A stretch of DNA of 32,249 nt, taken from Saccoglossus kowalevskii (Eukaryota; Hemichordata; Enteropneusta; Harrimaniidae). A model generated the notes under the pieces. That model had not been told where the DNA came from. It ran no database searches and saw only the letters and a program-made list of their open reading frames with translations. This document shows positions 25,011 to 32,249 of the stretch, in pieces; the stretch's first letter is position 1, and each line of letters begins with the position of its first letter. The position numbers and the translations under genes were made by a program. The DNA lies in contig NW_003142308.1 of NCBI RefSeq assembly GCF_000003605.2, positions 408,162 through 440,410 of the forward strand, read 5' to 3'.

Positions 25011-25411
25011 ATTTAACGAAGAAGAATGTTTTCTTTGATTGGACAATGCAATGTCAAAACGCCTTTGATAGTCTGAAGGATGCTTTGACATCTGTTTCCG
25101 TTTTGGCATTTCGATCTGAGGATGAAACTTTTATACTAGATACCGATGCTAGTGGTTGTGGCATATTGTGTGACCAGAAAATAGTTGCTTGCAGTTGTAA
25201 ATTATGTCAAATACTATCGCCATTATTTGTTGGGAAGAAAGTTCACACTTAGGACAGATCATGCTTCTTTAATGGTTAATGCGATTCAAAAATCCTGAGG
25301 GTCAGCTGGCTCGAATTATTGGATTGAATCATTGCAACAATTTGATTTCACCATTGTCCATAGTCCGGGCAAACGTCATGGCAATGCAGATGCATTAAGT
25401 CAAGCACCTAC
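25011..25411 (+). pseudogene. RNase H remnant with internal deletion
   Basis: The start is clear: a connection segment (TKKNVFFDWTMQCQNAFDSL), then FILDTDASGCGIL with the first active-site Asp. About 40 residues normally following, up to the HYLLGRKF-type strand, appear missing. The frame then shifts, and the tail is seen as LRTDHASL (about 25247) and SLQQFDFTIVHSPGKRHGNA (from about 25329). A stop at 25250-25252 ends the upstream frame. RNase H removes RNA from the hybrid during reverse transcription. Confidence 0.8.
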
Positions 25412-27031
25412 TTATAGATGTAAACAATGTGATCAGATGCATGCTAGTACTAGTATCTCTAAATGTGATTCAGATTCGGATAATCGATCTAGTCAGAAAG
25501 TTACCTCATTGAGCCCATTAGCTTCTGAATATGTAGTTGGTCGGGATGTTGTAGGAGTTGGTAGTACTGCTGTAATACCCCCTGGAAGGGTGATGATGGT
25601 ATGTCGAGATGAATCCAAGAAGGGAGGTGAGACGAATGGGCAGTCAGATGTTGGTATTTTGGTGCAATACCTGACATGGACCCACATTGAACTCCGGGAG
25701 AAACAGCATCAGGAGGCTGGTATGAGCATTTTAATTTCTGCTGTTAAGCATGCTATGCAAAGACCTGCGTGGAAGGAAATTTCTGCATTTTCTCCTGGGG
25801 TAATAATGTGTTGGTCTTCATTTGATCATCTTCGTGCCAGTAATGGTGTTCTTCATAGATTGTTTGAAAGTGCTGATGGTACGCAAGTGACCTGGCAGCT
25901 GTATTTGTCCCTACACTGTAGACAGCAGGTGTTGCATGGACTGCACACAGCTAAAGCAGGTGGACATTTGGAAATGGATAAAACCCTCTCTAAACTGAGA
26001 CAGCGGTACTTCTGGTATAAAAATGAAATCTGATAACAGAGCATATATCAGATCGTGTGATGTATGTGCACGTCGTCAGAGGCCACAAAGACATAAGAGA
26101 GCCCCTTTACAATCCTACCTGGCTGGCTACCCGGTAGAAAACACAGCAATTGACATCCTTGGTCCTTTCACGGTAAAAAGAACGTGTTTTTGCTGACTAC
26201 TTTAGTAATTGGTTGGAATGCATTCCAGTGAAGGATGATGCTAAAGCAATGGTTGATAATGTGTTCACTAGGATTGGTATGCCTCGAGAGATTCATTATG
26301 ATAAAGGTAGAGATTTTATATCCACGGTTTTCAAGGAAGTATGTCAGTTATTGGACATTTCTAAGACCTACACTACACCACGCCACTCCACCACGACGGT
26401 TTGTTTGAAAGACATATGAAGGTTATTGTTGGATCGATTAATACTTATCTTGATCCATTGGCATAACAGCATGACTGGGATCAGTATTTACCCTATGTCA
26501 GCATGGCTTATAGATCATTTCTCTACAGGTGAAACTCCTAATTTGTTAATGCTTGGCAGAAAGGTATGTTTGCCGGTTGACTTAATGTTTGAAAGTAATG
26601 ATCCTGATGCCATGGCACAGACAGACTATGTGACAGATCTGAAATCTAAGTTGCAGAAAGCGCATGACTGGGCTAGAGAACAGGTGGCAATAAGTGCCCG
26701 TGTCCAGAAGAAACACAATGATCGGCACTTGAACAGACAAGGTTTTCAACCTGGAAAATTTGTATGGTTAAAGGAAGAAAGAAGGAGAAAGGGGTTGAGT
26801 CCAAAATTGCAGCTAAACTTTGAAGGGCCTTACTTGGTCATAGGTAGACTTTCAGATGTGGTGTACAGGATTCAAAGAAGCCCTCACAGTAAGTTTAAGA
26901 TCGTCCATTATGAGAAGCTGAAGAAATATAATGGAAACCCACTTTTCGCGGAAACATTGCAATCCATATATGGGAATAGTACGCGTATAATTTCTCTTAG
27001 CCTATTACGTGCTGATTTTGAAGTCACGTGA
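25412..27031 (+). pseudogene. Ty3/gypsy integrase remnant
   Basis: The zinc-binding HHCC domain is split by a frameshift. HTAKAGGH and the following LRQRYFWYK lie in a frame ending at 26033, and SCDVCARRQ continues in the next frame (about 26050-26080). The catalytic core follows. The first Asp is in AIDILGPF (Asp codon 26152-26154), after which 20-30 residues seem missing. The second Asp is in HYDKG (26300-26302). The Glu is in DGLFER (26407-26409), and its distance is one base short of exact DD35E spacing. The C-terminal part, 26426-27031, is open for about 200 codons and has a GPY-type module (NFEGPYLVIGRL..VYRIQR). The C-terminal part is the best preserved portion. Integrase inserts the cDNA into host DNA. 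Confidence 0.9.
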
Positions 27032-27444
27032 TCGAATTATGAGGTCATCTTTATTATCTGCTTAGTTTTTCTTTAGTAAGCGTGTGTTGTAGTTTTGAAG
27101 CGGTACGACGAAGAATACAGTTCTTTGCTGTTTATTCCTGAATGGTGTGTGTGTCTTCATTGATTACGTCCACGTTACCATTCCTCGACGGATGGGAGTG
27201 CACTGGTTGATTGTGGTAGTCAAAGCGAGATTTTTGCTGGTTTTGAACCGGTGTCGTCAGTGAGAGTCGATATCGACCATTGATTTGGTGCGAACAATGT
27301 CAGTTTGTTACAGGGTGATACAACTTGTGAGAGACTGTCCCTGAAATACTCTGAAATACCCTGAAATATTTCTCTTACATTATCATTGCTCCACTAGATA
27401 AGTTTAGATAAATTTTGATACCAGACAATTCAATAAAATAGTAT
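27032..27444. other. 3' flank of gypsy element, possible LTR
   Basis: Follows the integrase stop. It contains ACGAAGAATACAGTTCTTTGCTG, a poly(A)-site-like stretch, and a possible LTR end TTTGTTACA near 27304-27312. Three copies of a 10-bp unit (CTGAAATACT type) lie at 27341-27370. No matching direct copy was found upstream of gag, so the LTR call stays weak. The tandem unit resumes near 27445. Confidence 0.35.
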
Positions 27445-27706
27445 ATACCGTAGGCTACTGCAAACAAATATGAGGTCAACCTTGTTGTCGATAACATGTT
27501 ATATAACATTATTACCAAATACCGATCTAACGTTGGTTATTGTAAGAGCGAATGGATGAATGCATGCTCTTAAGCCTACACCCGAGGTCTCGTATTGATC
27601 TTTATGATATTTTAAACATGCTGATATACAATAATAGTATTCCCTACTGTGACAAGTGGAGCAGTATGTTCTCCTCATATCGTCATTGATTAAACATAAC
27701 ATTGTT

Positions 27707-28497
27707 CGCCAGCAAAAAACAATTTATTTGGCCATAGCCTCAACATTAACCCTTTGCATATTTCACCACGATTTACTGTATGTCGCGCGCCCTCAAACGA
27801 TTATAAGATTCAACTCGGCTCATTTGCATCACCCAATCAGAACTCATGAAAGAAACCATGTGGAAAGAAACTACACATTTCTTCGGCTGATCTGCACTGG
27901 CTCGGAAGATGAATTCTGATTGGCTAAAAAAACAAAAAACTTGTGGCGTTGAATGCACGTTCATTGTCAGTATTGTTATGCAAATTCAAACTAGCTAATC
28001 ATTTACAGCCTTCCGAGCCAGTGCAGATTAGCCCCATTTCTTGGTAAAATTAAAATGGCGGAATCAAATAAACGTGTTGCTATCTTTTTTTCTGAAAGAG
28101 CTTACTGTGCATCAAAAGAAAGCACTTAGTGCTGTATCTGAAGAAAATGACGTGTTTGTTGCAAACACAGTATCTCGACTGTGTTGCCGGGCTGTGTTAC
28201 AACGAAACCGAATCGGGCAAGTTGATATGTTATCAGTTTCGACAGTTTTGTCAGTTTACTAAAACACATTCACTTGCCCACAAACAATTTTCACCGTTGA
28301 AATGTGAAATTTTGGAAAGGCCATTGTTTTAATGTTTGATGAGCAACTCTTATTGGTGGCGCCAGCTCCTTGGCGCGCCCAATCAAATGAGTCAATTTAG
28401 CTACAGTGAAATACCGCTTTTCCTAACACGATCACGCACGGGTTCGTGGGCTGGTTATGAATGGCCGGCTTTAGCGAAACTGTGCGATTCGGACGAT
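27707..28497 (+). promoter_or_regulatory. GC-richer insertion with octamer and CCAAT motifs
   Basis: Absent from unit copy 1, where ACATTGTTACATATATATCAGTCAGT reads straight through (about 12904-12929). It carries two octamer motifs in opposite orientation (ATTTGCAT 27822-27829; ATGCAAAT 27978-27985) and four CCAAT boxes (27833-27837, 27919-27923 inverted, 28352-28356 inverted, 28379-28383). A 24-bp inverted repeat with one mismatch (27885-27908 against 28010-28033) encloses one octamer. A second inverted repeat pairs ATTGGTGGCGCC with GGCGCGCCCAAT (28352-28383). An ATG follows at 28055. This looks like a compact promoter, of a mobile element or of a captured gene fragment. Confidence 0.45.
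28055..28262 (+). pseudogene. Short ATG frame downstream of promoter-like segment
   Basis: AAAATGGCGGAATC gives a plausible start context. The frame encodes MAESNKRVAIFF and ends at a TAG at 28127-28129. A T7 run near 28085-28091 sits between this frame and a second frame, open to 28262, that contains KELTVHQKKALSAVSEENDV. A one-base slip in the run would link them, so this may be a 5' fragment of a gene or of a transposon protein. No domain is recognised. A resemblance to the start of some transposase-derived invertebrate proteins is only an impression. Confidence 0.25.
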
Positions 28498-30861
28498 GGT
28501 CAGTCAGTATTTTGGTTTATGTTGCTCTGTTTTTTTAGACATTCAATGAATGTAAACGTAGATTCTACACAATTCAATTATGGACTTTATCAATACATAA
28601 AATGTATTTAATTGTTAAATGCCAAAACTTTATGACAATATAATTCGCAAAGCTTTCAGTGCCGTGATAAGCAGGACAGTCAGACTAAATTAAGAAATAA
28701 TAAAAAACAGATCCTTTTGTATGAAAACCCTTGCCAATTAAATTATTTCAGTCCTATGGGAAGTACTTTGTGAAATAAAGATGTTAGCCATACCCAAATT
28801 ACTCTTTGATAGGTATGTTGTGGGAAGGAATTAGATGTATATCGTGTAGTGTAGACAGTGTAGATGTTTTGCAATTCTAGTACAGATTGCATTACTTTAC
28901 ATCACTGGAAGAATTGAACACCCGTCATATTTGTTTCAGATACAGACCAGCACAAATAACCAATGCTGTTTTAGGCGATGCATTCTTATGTATTTCATTT
29001 TTTTATCTTTATTGAAAATGGAATTATTCTTACATCTTCCCACTTTACCAACGTTACCATGTGCTCAAATTTGGTTACATTATGTAGGATGCATATATTA
29101 TACATTATGTTGTTAATCCGTTAAAAAGGGTGGGCAAAGGGTATTTTCGTAAGCTGTAATCAATCGTTTTTATTCTCGTAATAATGTAGTTTAAAAAAAT
29201 AAAAAAACGTCAATTCGTTGACATGAGCAAGGTGTTAACTGTAATCAGCTGGTTTATTCGTCCGTAATTTGTACGAAGATATTATTTTTTTAAGCATATA
29301 AAGCATTTTCCAAAATGATGCCGAAATTCGTACGCAATTTCCAATTTTGATTCTTAAACTCAAATTATCAAAAAATATTTTAAATATATAAAGTGTAATT
29401 AGAAATTTGCTTTATCTGTAAAGTGTAAAAACCTATTGTTTTACTGTAAATGGAACTCATTTTATTTATCTGTAAACACGTAAAACGCCGTTATTTCCTG
29501 TAACCTGTACCAGCTATCCCTTTGCCCCCCGTTAAATACGTACTATAAAATTTGTTATTAATATTGCAAGATTAATTTGCATCATGTATGCCTCTTTGCC
29601 GTAAAAACATTCCAGCTACGCTGCAAACCGTAAATCGTATAATTGTATATTTTCAACAACAAGAGTACCAAATTCAGGGATCTGTTGTTTAACAAATTAA
29701 ACGTACGCAGGTGAGGGTAAATGTCTATGATGACTATATCAAACTGAAAATTACAAGAATACGGTGATAACACGTCATCAGTAAAAGTTAATTAAGATTT
29801 GAGTACAGATCACCGTTGCATGTCAGCTTTTATAATTACAACGTACTCTCCAAGAATACTAGATGACTACTGCACTGCACGCCATCCAGATAAATCGGCT
29901 GTTAACCTAAGTCGAATGTTTTTAGTTATTAATACTAGATAACCAAACATTATCTGTATGTTAATGAGGGTGACTCGGCCTGGCAATAACTTTAATTTCA
30001 ACTGTCATTGAAATTGAATTCAGCCTAAGAAATACTCGACTTGGAAATTGTTTAATAGCTGTATGAACTGTCAGCCGGCAGGAGTCATCAAGTCATTTCC
30101 TGATCAAGAAAATGTGTGATGAAACCGATTGACGATAAAAAAAAACTTAATCGCGACATTTATGAATATTTTCTTTGTTTAGACTATATCTATGATCTGA
30201 TTACTGTAATGGACACACCATACCATATTGGGTTGGCCATTCACACATTTCGTGTCAGGATTATAAATACATTATTTCAAATTGGTGAAAGACCATCACC
30301 AATAAACAATGCCAGCGCTCTAAATCCAGTGATCTGTTCATTCAGATGATATTGTGGCTGACTTTTTTTATACATATTCTGCATAATATGTATATGTACA
30401 TTTTCCAATTTCCGACTGAGTCATCAAAGAACCTGGACATTTTTATCAAAGGGTGTTATGTTATTATGTACATTCCGTCACATGGGCTGCTCTCGAGACG
30501 CTGTGTCGGATGGCTTGACATTCAAACATCATTGGCAGTTTTCATCAATAAATCTCAATGATCTGTCTCTAACAACATTATCATTCCGTATGGAGATGAA
30601 TATATATTACTTGTAGTGGGATATAGTGAAACAATGATGTCACAATTTAATGTATTGGAAGTATTATTGCAAATTCGTAACTTTTACTATACTGTTTCTT
30701 ATAAAATTGCGTTTTGAGTAGACATAAGGGGAGTTGCGATTACATCATTTTGTGACTTGAATCTCTGTGGAATTTCAAATGAACAGGTTGTTCCATTATT
30801 GTCTACATTGAGGATAATTAACTAATTCATGTGATGTCTTGTATTCTCAAAGCGTGTATTG

Positions 30862-30949
30862 CATGAACGTCCCTGACCTGGAGGTCTAATTCGACATTAC
30901 TAGGCTGAAACATATTCAATGCCGAGTGGGTGGTTTAACAGTCACGTTG
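30862..30949. repeat. Highly conserved block of the unit (copy 3)
   Basis: Partner of 14885-14971. It has the same 45-bp and 33-bp identical stretches, with the variable gap between them differing by one base in length. Similarity stays high on both sides (about 30640-30960). Confidence 0.7.
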
Positions 30950-31201
30950 CCTGACTGAAAATATTACAAATGAGTGTTTTTTTTCAATAATATGGTTTGC
31001 GAAGTTTGTTCGCGAGTATTTAAGACTTTGAATTATGAAGATGAGTTTGGAAAAAAATAGGTATCCCGAATTACTATTTCCGTGCTGCATTTATATGTAG
31101 GCTTTTAGATTAGGTTTTTGTGTGTGTTAATTCATTGCCATATTGAACCGAACGTCATAAAATAATATAAATTAATGTGTAAATTGATATACCCTGCCAA
31201 G

Positions 31202-31226
31202 TATATATATATATATATATATACAT
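31202..31226. repeat. (AT)n microsatellite, PLE insertion target
   Basis: About 11 AT dinucleotides ending ATACAT, following CCCTGCCAAGT. Copy 1 has only TATATATAT at this point (about 15190). ATATATATACAT at 31215-31226 is repeated at 32184-32195, on the far side of the inserted Penelope-like fragment. Confidence 0.85.
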
Positions 31227-32183
31227 ACGGTGATATAGGGATTAATACACAACTACATGAATATTGAAGAAGCTATATGTTTTATAATTCACTGTACCAA
31301 AGAGCATACATTATAAGCTTCGTAAATTAACATATTAAATAAATTGAAAAGAAAGTTTAAATGTTACTTATTAGAGCTATTGATCTCAGTCGGCATGATG
31401 ACACGAGTTCATTTCTTTTGTTTAGTGCGGAGTGATGGGGTCTAACAATTATGATGAATTTTTCCTTCAAACATAAAATGCATCGTTTGCTGGAGCTATT
31501 ATACGGGCTACCGCGAGCAAGAATTTTCCATTGTATTTTATATCCAATATCTTTATCTTTGAGTGACCAGACGTGTTTACTTAGTTCTGCCTTATTTCTG
31601 GAAGCCTTATAGCGAAATGAGGCCGTGTGGTTTCTGTATCTTGTTTTGAACTCATTACCAATAAGTCCGACGTACGTTTTGCTGGTGGTGTCTGTCTAAA
31701 CGCGTAACTTCCGCTAGGCATACGACACCAGGCTGCAAACACTTCCCGTCTAGTGGACATGTTTTTTTTTTCTGGCAATTGCATAACTTATTGGCTTTCG
31801 TTTCGTCAGTCGTAGTGTTATTTTCGGTGGCGAAAATTTGGTGTTTGGTTTTATTGTTGATGGTATCTGTGATGTTGTTCAAACACAATAGCAGACTTTG
31901 ATTATATTTCTGTTAAATATTTTCTTGGGATTGTTACTGTTAGGAAAGCACTTGTTGATTAGATCCAAGAATCGCTTTCCGATACTGTTGCGGACGTTGC
32001 AGCTATATGGTGAGTTGAACCAAAGGACGTTGCTACGCGGCCGGTTTTTTTACCCTTCTCCGTGAGGGGCTCAAACTTTAATTGATGTTTGTAGACGCTT
32101 TCGCGTAGAGCTCTTTGGTAAGGTGGTGCCGCGATGTCAAACATCTTTTTATCTGACGATATTAAAGAAAGACGCTTGTTAAC
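31227..32183 (-). mobile_element. 5'-truncated Penelope-like element (GIY-YIG type)
   Basis: A minus-strand fragment of about 957 bp containing the post-RT linker and GIY-YIG endonuclease region of a PLE, plus about 130 bp of 3' non-coding sequence (31356-31227). It is flanked by a 12-bp direct repeat (ATATATATACAT), a candidate target-site duplication in low-complexity DNA. Unit copy 1 shows the uninterrupted site. Loss of the reverse transcriptase end fits incomplete target-primed reverse transcription. Confidence 0.85.
31357..32183 (-). pseudogene. PLE linker and GIY-YIG endonuclease, frameshifted
   Basis: Reading down the minus strand, the pieces are: VNKRLSLISSDKKMFDIAAP (a motif typical just after the PLE reverse transcriptase), VLWFNSPYSCNVRNSIGKRF, NRNIIKVCYC, a cysteine cluster CNCQKKKTCPLDGKC (31783-31739), the first endonuclease strand GVVC (31729-31718), KTYVGLIGNEFKTRYRNHTA (from 31680), HVWSLKDKDIGY, RCILCLKEK and LNKRNELVSSC. 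A TAA ends it at 31359-31357. Three frame breaks are visible: at the T7 run 32045-32051, near 31880-31888, and near 31690-31697. Family GIY-YIG enzymes nick the target DNA. YVG, the helix Arg and the late Glu (NEL) are kept, but the first Tyr is Cys here. It is non-functional. Confidence 0.88.
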
Positions 32184-32249
32184 ATATATATACATTGCAT
32201 GTATGTTCGGAACAGCGTGTCGATTTCCCATAAAACTCACTTACTATCA
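32184..32249. repeat. Unit copy 3 resumes after the PLE
   Basis: ATTGCATGTATGTTC, then CCCATAAAACTCACTTACTATCA, matches 15198-15238 of copy 1, except for 17 extra bases (GGAACAGCGTGTCGATT) in this copy. It continues beyond the window. Confidence 0.8.

Larger units (their letters stand above)
22600..27372 (+). mobile_element. Degenerate Ty3/gypsy LTR retrotransposon
   Basis: The domain order gag, CCHC knuckle, aspartic protease, reverse transcriptase, RNase H, integrase with zinc finger and GPY/F-type module is that of Ty3/gypsy. All of it is on the plus strand and within about 4.4 kb, so nearly complete in extent. It carries several frameshifts and stops and one internal deletion, and is not functional as it stands. 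I could not find a 5' LTR, and a 3' LTR is only suspected at about 27032-27372. It lies inside tandem unit copy 3, so it arrived after the unit was present. Many small lesions suggest an old insertion. Confidence 0.9.

Noticed and set aside
25493..26044. Minus-strand frames over integrase
   Set aside because: Shadows of the plus-strand integrase frame, which carries the recognisable motifs.

Overview
The window reads as nuclear DNA of a metazoan, probably a marine invertebrate. It is strongly AT-rich, full of AT and TAAA microsatellites, and has no operon-like gene packing. It carries a broken Ty3/gypsy retrotransposon and a 5'-truncated Penelope-like element (PLE) of the GIY-YIG type. Species cannot be told from the sequence. 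No RNA gene, CRISPR array or prokaryotic feature was seen.

Region 1 (about 1-7,700) is mostly non-repetitive. The minus strand holds short, locally GC-richer open segments that end in good splice signals with compatible phases. I propose one multi-exon minus-strand gene of unknown function (exons at 4745-4603, 3640-3548, 3352-3174 and 3097-2931). A further terminal exon (1113-987) may belong to it. Around 6,150-6,400 there is a CCAAT/TATA promoter-like stretch on the plus strand, or alternatively another minus-strand exon.

Region 2 (about 7,700-32,249) is a tandem array of three diverged copies of one long unit. Copy 1 (about 7.7-15.5 kb) is the most complete, copy 2 (15.5-19.4 kb) has lost pieces, and copy 3 (19.5 kb to the window end) is swollen by insertions. 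I see no conserved reading frame in the unit. The copies differ mainly by indels, several of which coincide with microsatellites or a 22-bp minisatellite. A block near the unit end is much better conserved than the rest.

Insertions in copy 3, in order: (i) about 20.9-27.4 kb, a non-coding repeat with roughly 120-bp internal periodicity, followed by a gypsy element whose gag, zinc knuckle, protease, reverse transcriptase, RNase H and integrase are all recognisable but broken; (ii) 27,707-28,497, a GC-richer segment with two octamer motifs, four CCAAT boxes and inverted repeats, leading into a short ATG frame; (iii) 31,227-32,183, a minus-strand PLE 3' fragment inserted in an AT microsatellite. 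Copy 1 preserves the empty site for this last insertion, at about 15,188-15,203.

Overall this is a gene-poor, repeat-driven region next to a possible small gene. All homology statements come from reading and recalled family motifs; no alignment or database search was run.
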